Assembly: GCA_025267735.1 (NCBI GenBank)
Contig: CM046311.1
Span: 30,733,399 to 30,797,398 of the forward strand
Source of the DNA: Mactra quadrangularis
Lineage: Eukaryota; Mollusca; Bivalvia; Venerida; Mactridae
DNA: 64,000 nt
Reading direction: 5' to 3'
This document shows, one piece after another, positions 56,901 through 64,000 of this stretch; position 1 is the stretch's first letter; every line of letters starts with the position of its first letter. The notes below the pieces were generated by a model. It was not told where the DNA came from. It ran no database searches and worked only from the letters and a program-made list of their open reading frames with translations. A program made the translations under genes and the position numbers.

Positions 56901-58662
56901 GAAAATACAAGAATCATTAAATAATCACTAATGTCAGTCACTACAGTAAAACCTCTGTAAAATATTCATGTTTATGTTGTTTTATGTCAAATAAGGTGGA
57001 CTCTTGATCCCACCATAGATCGTTTTTTACTGGGTTTCAATGCCATGTCAATACAATTTAGACCATTTACGGCGTCCAGGGCACCTAACCTACCTTTCCT
57101 AGACCCTTTTATATAACCAGCACTCACCTACCCTTCCAAAATGCTGAAAACTTCTCCATATTATCTAGTCAATGGAGAAAAATTGACATTATTGTCAAAT
57201 TCTCATGGAAGGATATAACCTCCCCAGGTGGGATTTGAACCCGTACCCACTTCAGGACACAAGATTCCAAATCCCGGCACGCTAACTGCGCTATCGACCT
57301 GGGTTACCATAGATCTTTAATTGGAACTCTTCAGTCAATCACCTATGACACATTTAGATGCCAAGTTGGAACTACATTTGTATGGGTGAAAGTTTTTCAT
57401 TTTTTATGCTGATTTCAGTATTTTTAGAATAAATTACTATGCATAGTTCAATATGAAATCTGTCTTTTTCAGAACTTTTTCAGTATTTTCATAACTTTCA
57501 CCTAGTTGGATTATCATCCAGACAAGCAATTGTTTAATGACTGACAGAATTGACAATGTAATATGACCTGTATTTCAAACAGGCATATAAAATTAAACAA
57601 GGTTGACAATGAGTCTTTCTATTGGGACTGGGATACACCAGAACCAACATGCATATATCGATATATTCCTAGCAGCTGATATCTTTCTCAGATAAGTTGA
57701 CCTGAATTAACTTATTTTATGGAAGAGTAAGACTTGCTGGGACATATTATCAGAGGAGCAAAAGGGAGGACATAGTTTGTACAGCTTCCAAAGTAAAATC
57801 AGTCATTGCATTAATTGTTTAGTTCATTGCCCAGGGCTAGTAAATAATAGATTCAGGCTGGTGAAAATTCATTCAGGCTAGTGAAAAATTGATTCAGGCT
57901 TGTGAAAGTTACTTATTTCATACATACAAAGTCCGGCTAGGTGATTATTTCTCCAATTAAAATATAATAATACATAAGAACTGTCATTGATTCCAACGAT
58001 ATAGCTGTATCGTCGGTATTTATTTTCCAATCAATATGCATTTTGAAATATTGATAATAAAGCCTATATAGCTAAATGAATAAAAATCACTATTCAGGGT
58101 CAAATTTGTGAGACAAATCTTCTATCGTAAGCAGAAACAGGTGTGCTGCCATAAAATAATCTGATAGGTCTAAAACATTGACTGCACACCAAGTGAGGAA
58201 ATAGCTCTAGTCCATAGAAGGTATAACATTCATGACAAATATACATCTATTATGAGTTTTTGACAACATAAATGGTCTGCATAGCACTGCAGTGAAAGTA
58301 TCGATATAAATCAGTGTATCGTGGATATTTATTACTTGATACATCGATATCGCCGATACGCTTTGAGCCCAATCAATGACAGCTCCATAATACATCAAGC
58401 AAGGGCTATGGAAGTTTTAAGACAATGACTAAAAAAAAACACGATTAATAGGTCAAAGCACATTATAATACAAACCTTTGCCCACAGTGATAGTAAGTGG
58501 ATTACCACCTTGTACAGAGGTAAAGGTCGTTACCACGGAGAACTTCTTAGTTGCCCATGTCATGAGGTCATCAGAATTAAAGGGAAGTAAATCTCGTTTC
58601 TGTATTACAGGACGTGATGTAAGTTTCTTAAAAGCAAACCTTAGACCAGAGCCTTCGGATAC
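41855..58662 (-). CDS. TGFBR3-like: Betaglycan-like TGF-beta type III receptor (C-terminal 12 coding exons)
   Basis: Exons in transcript order: 58662-58476, 55765-55612, 54668-54491, 51686-51503, 49661-49549, 48525-48373, 47523-47284, 46649-46438, 45560-45386, 44854-44725, 42810-42607 and 41964-41855. Phases match throughout and give 679 codons plus stop. The order follows vertebrate betaglycan: orphan-domain segments with DLMTWATKKF and LELLKWVEFY, ZP-N (LTTHCDSSTITV, LTLLDSSC, CGTIRI), an acidic Ser-Gly exon, ZP-C (YLEAVCVSDP through KLMCEVGICC), then EGLDSATVVGIAFAAFIIGA and GALWFIHTHS as transmembrane helix, and a 42-residue tail. The family is a membrane proteoglycan that presents TGF-beta-family ligands, including TGF-beta and inhibin, to signalling receptors. 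The signal peptide and first orphan-domain residues (about 150 in human) are missing and must lie beyond 64000 or be unrecognised. The tail ends PIST, without the class I PDZ ligand of human betaglycan. Confidence 0.9.
42395..42570 (-). mobile_element. SINE-like copy
   Basis: A diverged inverted copy of the family at 36390-36580. It shares ggataaagtttcttgctaa with 48700-48870. Confidence 0.5.
42607..42810 (-). CDS. TGFBR3-like: Betaglycan-like exon: juxtamembrane and transmembrane helix
   Basis: Encodes a polar stalk and then EGLDSATVVGIAFAAFIIGA followed by MMMGALWFIHTHSVK. The segment is almost identical to the vertebrate betaglycan membrane helix, the strongest single piece of evidence for orthology. 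Confidence 0.95.
42894..44235 (+). mobile_element. Dispersed element copy split by a mariner insertion
   Basis: Its left part (42894-43075) and right part (44089-44235) are continuous with the element at 35187-35470. The join ggcagaaata/tatgg matches the uninterrupted copy at about 35350. It lies in the betaglycan-like gene, between the stalk/transmembrane exon and the ZP-C tail exon. Confidence 0.8.
43076..44088 (-). mobile_element. 1-kb mariner-type element, deleted
   Basis: Inverted ends of about 25 bases start cgagggttgtcccagaaaaa and end with the inverse, flanked by TA duplications. The minus strand keeps pieces of a mariner-like N-terminal DNA-binding region: a frame starting MATSAKSAAQ with LKNCVQQGMAPTQTKKEM, and a following frame with GRPKK-like sequence. 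These are interrupted by frameshifts and stops. No DDD catalytic region is visible, so it is inactive. Confidence 0.85.
44521..44804 (-). repeat. 100-bp triplication covering an exon end and its splice donor
   Basis: Copies begin at 44521, 44621 and 44721 with exactly 100-base spacing; the first two are identical and the third matches for its first 84 bases. In transcript orientation each copy carries the last about 80 bases of the ZP-C tail exon, ending acaaataaag, plus the gtaggtag donor. The copy nearest the exon start (44721-44804) is the one in phase. Confidence 0.95.
44725..44854 (-). CDS. TGFBR3-like: Betaglycan-like exon: end of ZP-C and spacer
   Basis: Encodes CEDSNANCHNEPRRHGSHSN, then DIIVVESLYLPQNTYTNK. 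The two cysteines match the ZP-C terminal pattern. The acceptor is ttattacag and the donor gtaggt, in phase 1. Reading past the donor meets a TAG at once. Confidence 0.88.
44915..45100 (-). mobile_element. SINE family A copy (diverged)
   Basis: Inverted copy: gttgtagcaacacattgtat, then cctggaaaggctaactctct, ending near gctagtcaggcagctt. Confidence 0.65.
45386..45560 (-). CDS. TGFBR3-like: Betaglycan-like exon: ZP-C
   Basis: Encodes CVVDRSVSYLKNGSPQSERI, then FNLESYLKQGTSPVVKLMCE and GICCIDRKCGRHIYPL. The C-x-x-D entry and the clustered cysteines are ZP-C features. The donor is gtaagt, in phase 0. Confidence 0.93.
45960..46136 (-). mobile_element. tRNA-derived SINE family C
   Basis: On the minus strand the head ggagcagtggtccagtggta (A-box-like) and gggttcgatcccc (B-box-like) lie at about 46136-46074, followed by a non-tRNA body down to about 45960. 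Confidence 0.7.
46131..46402 (-). mobile_element. SINE family A copy
   Basis: Inverted copy of the 11455-11741 element: cagttcctggaaaggctaaa, tcatgaccaaactccaagaa, ending in a gagctagcagggtggct head. It abuts the family C SINE. Confidence 0.78.
46438..46649 (-). CDS. TGFBR3-like: Betaglycan-like exon: ZP linker and ZP-C start
   Basis: Encodes RKPDVKVQLFDNILYRSPYT, then VDVSYSMLYLEAVCVSDPLL and LVNCWFASDFEVIE. The YLEAVCVSDP...NCW pattern is typical of ZP-C. The donor is gtaaga, in phase 2. Confidence 0.94.
47284..47523 (-). CDS. TGFBR3-like: Betaglycan-like exon: acidic glycosaminoglycan-attachment segment
   Basis: Eighty residues dominated by Asp runs. Two Ser-Gly sites lie in acidic context, VLEGSGHG and TYSGSGDDD. 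Human betaglycan carries its heparan/chondroitin sulfate Ser-Gly sites at the same place between ZP-N and ZP-C. The Asp runs are coded by (GAT)n, a potentially length-variable coding microsatellite. Confidence 0.92.
48373..48525 (-). CDS. TGFBR3-like: Betaglycan-like exon: ZP-N second part
   Basis: Encodes LLGIKRNMLTLLDSSC, a NLT sequon and SSPNHCGTIRIHTQTGEE. TLLD..C and CGT match human betaglycan ZP-N positions. The acceptor is ttttcag and the donor gtagtg, in phase 0. Confidence 0.92.
48700..48870 (-). mobile_element. SINE-like copy
   Basis: Shares aggataaagtttcttgctca and gggctggcta with 42395-42570. Its end near ggccatgcccactcc matches the inverse of the head at 36390. Confidence 0.55.
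49264..49492 (-). mobile_element. SINE family B copy
   Basis: Inverted copy of the tRNA-derived family seen at 57061-57305 and 62595-62853. It keeps the tRNA-like head and the caaattttcatggaagg body. Confidence 0.7.
49549..49661 (-). CDS. TGFBR3-like: Betaglycan-like exon: start of ZP-N
   Basis: Encodes EEKKEIKANRLRNTLTNALT, then THCDSSTITVALLKSDLQ. The C-D-S-x-x-I/M-x-V start of ZP-N is retained. The donor is gtaggt, in phase 0. Confidence 0.9.
50951..51350 (+). mobile_element. Dispersed non-coding element with acaagagct head
   Basis: Begins acaagagctgtcagtagaga and ends near gcgagtaggagagctctcc. Two internal repeats read agatgtggtcaatgataagg and acatac. The head resembles that of the 14691 element. 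Confidence 0.55.
51362..51484 (-). repeat. Three tandem copies of about 47 bp next to a splice donor
   Basis: In transcript orientation the unit reads ccacccaccttgtaaaagct...gtccaggtatatccc and starts about 20 bases after the donor at 51502. Each unit contains AG-gtatat, a donor-like word. Confidence 0.85.
51503..51686 (-). CDS. TGFBR3-like: Betaglycan-like exon: second orphan-domain part
   Basis: Encodes ANSPFVSFSGVKSDKMVQVQ, then LTESGLELLKWVEFYNGKIE and RVQITLPETG. This corresponds to the second GNLVKWA-type segment of vertebrate betaglycan. The donor is gtttgt, in phase 1. Confidence 0.88.
52160..52400 (-). mobile_element. SINE family A copy
   Basis: Inverted copy with acttcttcagtgactgacaa, agaatcagtggtaggaggta and gtgaccaaacttta. 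Its head is lost in diverged sequence. Confidence 0.7.
52635..54327. mobile_element. 1.69-kb TIR element inside the SINE
   Basis: The ends are a perfect 13-bp inverted pair, cagggttgccagc and gctggcaaccctg, flanked by the 5-bp duplication ttaat. Subterminal regions contain repeated ccctgacttttcactgactt words on both sides. No transposase is recognised. A second small element is nested inside at 53650-53897. Confidence 0.88.
53650..53897. mobile_element. 248-bp element with atacccccgc ends
   Basis: A perfect 10-bp inverted pair, atacccccgc and gcgggggtat. Near the right end is a GGAC-type simple repeat (53812-53860) and a terminal hairpin. This is the same architecture as the much larger element at 14691-18460. 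Confidence 0.75.
54491..54668 (-). CDS. TGFBR3-like: Betaglycan-like exon: orphan domain
   Basis: Encodes LIYVIEVIDPPNISDYSINV, then LKLVLKSQSEVHWHVYTTKI. It aligns with the HIIELITP...LILILK..VNWVIKS stretch of human betaglycan. Phase is 2 at the start and 0 at the end. Confidence 0.88.
54693..54975 (+). mobile_element. Dispersed element copy
   Basis: A third, diverged copy of the 35187-35470 element (taatgtagaaaccacattaa ... gcccgcccaaattttttcg). Confidence 0.6.
55612..55765 (-). CDS. TGFBR3-like: Betaglycan-like exon: orphan domain with cysteines
   Basis: Encodes QTLKKSPSSTLSTPCVLNSG, then KPVDGCLGKHNYNDLD. The two cysteines match those of the FPPKCNIG and AEGCVMS positions in vertebrate betaglycan. 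Phase is 1 at the start and 2 at the end. Confidence 0.86.
55790..56205. repeat. Tandem repeat of about 31-34 bp carrying gaccttgacctttgag
   Basis: About 12 copies of a unit with caggtgaccttgacctttga and gacacaaaaatt. Copies closest to the exon (55790-55900) are more diverged. It lies just upstream of the 3' splice site of the 55765-55612 exon. Confidence 0.92.
56480..56790. repeat. Degenerate repeat with gacctagatcatcaaacatc
   Basis: About 11 copies of a 26-27 bp unit, with interruptions near 56590-56640. Confidence 0.8.
57061..57305 (-). mobile_element. tRNA-derived SINE family B
   Basis: On the minus strand the head (57305-57225) has cccaggt...acctggg acceptor-like ends, an A-box-like tagcgcagttagcg and a B-box gggttcaaatccc. 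A body follows down to about 57061. Partial relatives lie at 49264-49492 and 62595-62853. Confidence 0.8.
58476..58662 (-). CDS. TGFBR3-like: Betaglycan-like exon: first orphan-domain part seen
   Basis: Encodes VSEGSGLRFAFKKLTSRPVI, then LLPFNSDDLMTWATKKFSVV and NPLTITVGK. It aligns with LVSEGS...HLLNWARKEYGAVTSFTE of human betaglycan, about residue 150 onward. It begins in phase 0 after a tattttcag acceptor, so more exons must precede it. Confidence 0.9.
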
Positions 58663-59654
58663 CTGAAAATATACAAATAACAAAAATATAACATAAGTTA
58701 GTAATTGCTGCTGTCGTTGGTTGGTTGCCAAGGCAACCCAAACTTCAATTTGGCAACTACTAAATAAATATGGCAACCGGTATGTCAATTTGGAAACCTT
58801 AATTAAGCTACTATTAAACCAGAATGTCAAATACCTCATGAACCAATCCAAATTTTCAATTCGCAACATACCTTAATTTAGCAATGAACAATTAACAATT
58901 ATTGTACAAAAAAACAATAAACCAAACCATGAAATGGCAAATTCTGTCAACAAAACTTAAAAGTCATTGACTGTCAACCATCATGTTAAACCAAAGTCAC
59001 TGTGATAGCCAACAATACATTGAATTGATTTTGCAGTTCAACATCAAGTTTCACAATGGCACCGTTATCAAAATCTTTCAAGTTTCATTTTTTGTTTTAT
59101 CAAATTCACAAGGATCAAAAACCATCATCAATGTGGTCATATAAGCACCCACTGTTGACTAAAATATTTTTTTTATGATTGCTTAAATATTATATGATAC
59201 CAAATCAAAGTAAAAATTATTCAATATCTGATTATTTTCATTTAATCTTTTTGATATTAAATAATTTTAAGCAGATCAAACGATGTACAAAATTGAGTCC
59301 TAAAATCAAAGACAGGGACAAAAACTCTATAATTTCAAGAAGGGATGTTAAATAATTACTTATGATACTGTATCAATGGATCAGAGCAACAACTATTCAA
59401 GTTATATGAAAATGAAGAAGGATATTAACTAGTTTTGCGTTGACCCATGATTAAAGAAGATATTTCTGCAGGATATTTATTGCTGCTAAATATAAGGTTG
59501 GCAGGAAAGTTTATCAGAAATACAATCATTAACATTTAAAATTTGCTGACACAGCGAAAAATTTGTTATCAGAAATATGACAACCAACATTTATCATAAA
59601 TATATGGCAGTTATTAGTACTTAAGACTAATTTTTCTTTCTATTTTTGGTTGGC

Positions 59655-59900
59655 CAATGTATAGGTCATATCATGGTGGTCAGTCAACTTAATCACAGTT
59701 CAGACAAAGGCTAAATTTCCGGACTAAGTTGTTAACTAGCTACTAAATGCATAATTCTGTAATCGACTGAAAACATGATTTAGAATCAGTGGTAGAACAT
59801 GACAGAACTCAACAAATGTACGTCTGCCCCCCCCCCCCTACTCTGACAAGTAGACTAGCATGCTTCAGATTGAGCTAGCTGGGCAGGCATGTCAAGCTTT
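59655..59900 (-). mobile_element. SINE family A copy
   Basis: Inverted copy: gtggtcagtcaacttaatca, caaaggctaaatttccggac, then a gagctagctgggcaggc head. It includes a run of C at about 59827. Confidence 0.75.
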
Positions 59901-60594
59901 CAACCAGTATTAAGCACAAACCTTATACCAATGACTTACAAATGCCACACAATTAGTGCCCAACAAAATTTTCAATTAATATGGTATTTCATAAAAATAC
60001 AATATATGCCATACGATCATACCAACTTTCTAAATCTACAAAAGACTCAGGAATTTAAAATCAATTAACATGTATCATATTGCAAGTTACCGCAAAGTAC
60101 ATCAAACAATATGAATTTTTAATAAATCTGTCAAAAAGCTTTATATAATCCTAGCCTTAATTGTGAATAGTCTGTGTGACAGGGTAAAGTCAATATTTAC
60201 CCACTATGAATTTAGATTCTGTAAGGCAAGAAATAAATATAAAAACCCTCGTATTATTCAACATATTATTTAACATAAAAAAGATTAAAACTCTTCTTTC
60301 TGCTGTCATACAATTCAACATTCCATTAAGTTCATTGAGAGCATGGCAAGATTTTTTTACAAAAACAAATATTGCTAAAAAATAAAAGTTAATTTAACTC
60401 ATCGTTTTTACTTCCCTTTTAACCTACATGTCACATTGTTACACTATAAGATATTTTAAGGCCAAGAGATTTTGTTTTATTTGCTTTTAAGTACTTCTGA
60501 GTCTTAAGCTACATATAGAAACTTAATGAGGAAGAAAAAAGGGCAACATGAGACACTGCTTTGTTTATTTGCATTAGTTTTTTAGCATTGCCCT

Positions 60595-60900
60595 CCGTGC
60601 AAGAAGACTAAGGTGGTATGGACATGTGATGCGCTCTACCGGGTGCATCAACTCTATTTCAAACCTGAGCATCCCATATCCTCTGGTAAACATTGATGAC
60701 CAAGAAAGTCCTAGTTAGAATGTGTGAAAGCAGATTTGAAGACATGTAACCTGCAACATAGTGATCCCCTAGACAGGGTTACATGGAGATCAGATGTAAG
60801 AAGATCTAGCCACCTACTGTCTACCCCAGTCCACCGGCAGCAGTTGACAAATAAACCATATCCTGATTTGATTGATTGATTGATTGATTATTTCTCATTA
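60595..60900 (+). pseudogene. Non-LTR retrotransposon 3' fragment with TGAT tail
   Basis: Translates as ARRLRWYGHVMRSTGC, followed after frame changes by ECVKADLKTCNLQHSDPLDR and VTWRSDVRRSS. This is the familiar C-terminal end of LINE-type polyproteins. It ends in a tgattgattgattgatt microsatellite tail. It is truncated and frameshifted. Confidence 0.8.
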
Positions 60901-60969
60901 CTTAGGAGTTTTTCCATGGGATAGTTAAAGCAATCAAAATTATGGTATGGGTCAACATAAATGGTTTAA

Positions 60970-61165
60970 GTGCCAGTGCTACTACCATTCTACCTTGTTC
61001 CACTGATTCTAATTCATTTAGATCAGTTGTCAGTCACTGATAGAAGTGTGTGCCTAGTTACTGAGGTTAACAGCTTAATCCAGAGGTTTTGCTTTTCCAG
61101 GAACAGTGAGTAGGTTTACTGGCTGTTGTTATATAATGTGTTGCTAGGGCTTTCAACACAACAAA
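60970..61165 (+). mobile_element. SINE family A copy, 3' part
   Basis: Contains ccactgattctaattcattt, ttaacagcttaatccagagg and ttttccaggaacagtgagta, ending in an A-rich tail. It shows the undisrupted aacagcttaatccagag sequence that is the target site of the 52635 insertion. Confidence 0.75.
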
Positions 61166-62594
61166 AAAGAAAGGATGTGACAATGCATTATGCACACTCA
61201 AACATTGTTGCTAAATTGACTGAATCAGCAACTGGGAATGGATAAACAGTAATGCTTTATTTTTTGTTTGTGTTAAGGTACTTCAGAGTCTAGCTACATT
61301 TTTGAGATAGTCAGTGCATAAGTACTCAAACATTGTTTCTGGACTAAATCAGGGCAAGGACAGAATTTTGATTTATCTGTTTTACTGTACTTTGAAGTCT
61401 AGCTACTTAATTAGGATTGTCTGAACATTGTTGCCAAAATTAAGTTATGTTAGGGAAGTCTACATAAATGCATCATTGATTTATTTAGAACTTAAAATTC
61501 AATTACATATTTAGGCTTAAGTCAGTGCATTAAGTTCTCATACATCCTTACTAGGTAAAACCATTAAGGTTAGGGTCAATACTGAAACTTTTCAAGTTTA
61601 ATGCGTAGCCTGACATAGTTATGGTTCTTCTGCACTGAACTTCTGCACTATGAGATAATCTACCAGTGAAGTTTCAAGTAAGCTTTAAAAGAATTGGACT
61701 ATTGCCCCTTGGACAAGAAAATACACAAAGGGCAATAACTCTAAATTATGAAGCACATAGTTATGGTTCTTGAGCACTGCACTTCTGCACTGTAAGATCT
61801 ATCCAACTGTGAAGCAAACAGGGGATGTGGCTGCTGCCAAAAGTAATCTCAATAGGCACAACCACACAATTAAATCTTGATTTGCATTGTTTTACGTACC
61901 TTTAGAGTTAAGCATAACGATTGAAATTGTCAGTGCATTGTGCATTCAACTTTGTTCTTATGTGCAGGTTCATAAAACTAGTACATTAATGAAGCTTTTT
62001 TTTAGCAGGACAAATTCTTCAACTTGAATTTCAAATCAAATTTTTAGGTGATTTCAGCAATATATTGAGAATTGTCTGTGCATAAGCATTCAAACTATAT
62101 AAATATTCATAAATGATGAAACTTTATAGAATAAGAGTTGACATACACTCGGGTTATCATTTTTATTTGTAAGTAGTTCAGCTGAGAACATTTATACTTA
62201 AAATCTATGTTCAGATGACAGAACTTGAACACAATGGTTTCAGAGAACCTAGTTTTCTTGATACATTTATTTAACAATAACATAACATACTTTCCTTTTA
62301 ACTACAGTATTCACCATAAGTTTTATAAGACATGTTTCACTTTGTAGGTCATCTGAATTGCTTGTATTGATCATTTGATAACAGTTTCTTTTAATATGAT
62401 TTTTAGTTCTGTTATACTTTAGTGTAATGATTCTAGATGGAATTATAGCTGAGACAATTAAAGTAGCTTTAAAAACTATGTTATGGAAAAAAATTACAGT
62501 GAACATGGTTTTGGAGGCTTTGTGACATTAGATATTGAATCCTATAAATATGATGCATTCATGAATTTTTTTTTTCATTTTATCATCAAGCCGA

Positions 62595-62853
62595 GATTTC
62601 GAATGATAGTGTCTTGAAGCGGGGATGGGTTTGAATCCAACCCGAGGAGGTTACACCCTTCCATGAAAATTTGACAATAAGGTCAATTTTTCTCCATTAA
62701 TAAGGTATATGGAGTAGTTTCCAGCCTTGTGGAAGGGTAGGTAAGTACTGGTTATGAACAAGGGTCCAGGAAAGCAAGGTTATGTGTGCTGGACACTGTA
62801 AACTGACCAAAACATGTTGACATGGCGTTAAACCCAAATAAAACGAAGTCTCT
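62595..62853 (+). mobile_element. SINE family B copy
   Basis: Partial tRNA-like head (gggtttgaatccaacccgag), then ccttccatgaaaatttgaca and the 3' end ggcgttaaacccaaataaaa. Confidence 0.75.
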
Positions 62854-63130
62854 TAACATTTGGTGAGAACTATACATGTATTTTTTGTTTCTTTTGTCAC
62901 AGTTACACAGATTTAATGAACCTAGAAATCAAAGTTTAACTTTATAAAATTTAGCACAGTTGCAATTAGAGGCTGAAACATGTATACCGTAAATACTCTA
63001 CTAAATGCCCCTGACAGGATTACATTTTCCTAAAAAAAGAGGGGGTGGGGTGTAGCAAAGAGTTTCGGTAAAGGGTGATATTACAGCATTAAATATGTAA
63101 GTATTTTTTTTTACAAAAAAGTGAGGGGAG

Positions 63131-63491
63131 TGTAATGCCTTAGTCCCATAAAATCATGGCTTGTTGTGGACCCGTACATGCAGACAGCCGTATGCCGTGA
63201 GAAACCTTGCGTATTAAGATGATGGTACACACATGGCACAAAACAACACACCCGTACAGAGCCGTAGCTGGAAGATATGCAAGTTTAATCTATATTCAGT
63301 CATGATTTTGTTCACGATTTAACTTAGAAACTGATAAGTGTAATCACAGCTCATCTCACGGACTCTGCTAAAAACGTAACAGTCTGTACGGGTACGCAAG
63401 AGTTCGTACGAGTCCTTGTGGAGCTTGATCTCACGGCGCCCATACAGTGCTCTCACAGCTATTTTTATGTTTATGGGACTGTAGCATTACA
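63131..63491. mobile_element. MITE with tgtaatgc ends
   Basis: The ends tgtaatgccttagtcccata and tatgggactgtagcattaca are inverted with a few mismatches. The interior has further inverted words (cacggcgcc, ccgtac). It is non-coding; target duplication not clear. Confidence 0.7.
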
Positions 63492-64000
63492 TTTTAAATT
63501 AGGATCTCAAATTTTTGAGTAATTGCAGCCAAATAAGGTTTGTTAGTTAACCAGATGCATCCAAACTTTTTTTACATATTATTGCTGAAAAGTAAGCAAC
63601 ACAGATTAAATCTTAATGACCTGTGTACAGGTATTTGTGTTTCAACTTTTTTCCACAAGGGTACATTTGGTTCAAAGTTTTTCAGCTGAAAAAAACCAGT
63701 AGTGTGAGTTGGGAATCAATTTTTTAGGGGGAGGGGCATTTAATAGAGAATCAATGGTTACAATGTTGATTATAAACTAAATTTTCTATCACTTATTTCT
63801 TCCTGGTATGTGACATATAACTCTTATTCCAGACTTTTTTTCCTGATTCTATATTGATACGACAAAGTATTTCAAGTTCTTTTTTCTTTTATCGGCAATC
63901 ATTTTTCCAATGAACCAGAGCTCTAGATACAAGTGGGTGAGAGACATCTAGATTGTCCCCACACGGATCTTTTATATCTTAAATCATAGAAATAAATGTG

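Larger units (their letters stand above)
58663..64000 (-). other. TGFBR3-like: Presumed intron of the betaglycan-like gene
   Basis: No further exon was recognised. The stretch holds SINE, LINE and MITE remnants (listed) in AT-rich DNA. A minus-strand open frame at 62267-62506 has no betaglycan similarity that I can see. Confidence 0.5.

Noticed and set aside
57225..57305. Possible tRNA gene on the minus strand
   Set aside because: It is the head of a SINE with a shared body at 49264 and 62595, and the arms carry mismatches.
62267..62506. Minus-strand 79-codon frame as the missing N-terminal betaglycan exon
   Set aside because: No residue pattern matches the orphan domain. Lys/Ile/Asn-rich composition looks like AT-rich noise, and clear flanking splice sites in the right phase were not found.

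Overview
The window is animal nuclear DNA. It is AT-rich, with small exons separated by 0.4-5 kb GT-AG introns and many SINEs, MITEs and minisatellites. Repeat content (tRNA-derived SINEs, elements with GGAC/GACA tails, Tc1/mariner remnants) and a divergent SLC6 gene beside a betaglycan-like gene suggest a mollusc, probably a bivalve. That species guess is inference. No bacterial operon, virus, rRNA gene or CRISPR array is present.

Layout: (1) 1-4.2 kb holds a small unrecognised three-exon gene (+, 2291-3809) behind a cluster of CRE-like ACGT motifs. (2) 4.9-6.5 kb is a 25-bp minisatellite followed by a decayed Tc1-type transposase; a tRNA-derived SINE lies at 7.57 kb. (3) 8057-26972 (+) is a complete 13-exon SLC6 transporter gene. 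Every junction keeps phase and the exons sum to 1959 nt (652 aa). Its introns carry a 1.6-kb TIR element, a 100-bp hairpin, a LINE fragment, a 3.8-kb element with a higher-order repeat of nuclear-receptor-like motifs, a hAT-type MITE, a 564-bp foldback, a 30-bp minisatellite and a 28-bp minisatellite built from the exon-11 splice donor. (4) 27.0-31.0 kb is a Tc1-like MITE, a 1.8-kb element full of CATG palindromes, and a second 25-bp array. (5) 31.2-41.85 kb is an AT-rich stretch without recognisable exons, perhaps a very long 3' UTR. (6) 41855-58662 (-) holds the last 12 coding exons (679 codons plus stop) of a TGF-beta type III receptor (betaglycan) homologue: two orphan-domain parts, ZP-N, an acidic Ser-Gly glycosaminoglycan exon, ZP-C, transmembrane helix and short tail. 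Its N-terminal exons are not in the window. (7) 58.7-64 kb is presumed intron with SINE, LINE and MITE remnants.

The SLC6 and betaglycan genes are convergent and functionally unrelated: one is a plasma-membrane solute carrier, the other a growth-factor co-receptor. The most unusual signals are the amplification of 5' splice sites into tandem arrays in both genes, the loss of sodium-site asparagines in the transporter, and repeat families made of transcription-factor-like motifs. I found no multi-gene novel system.
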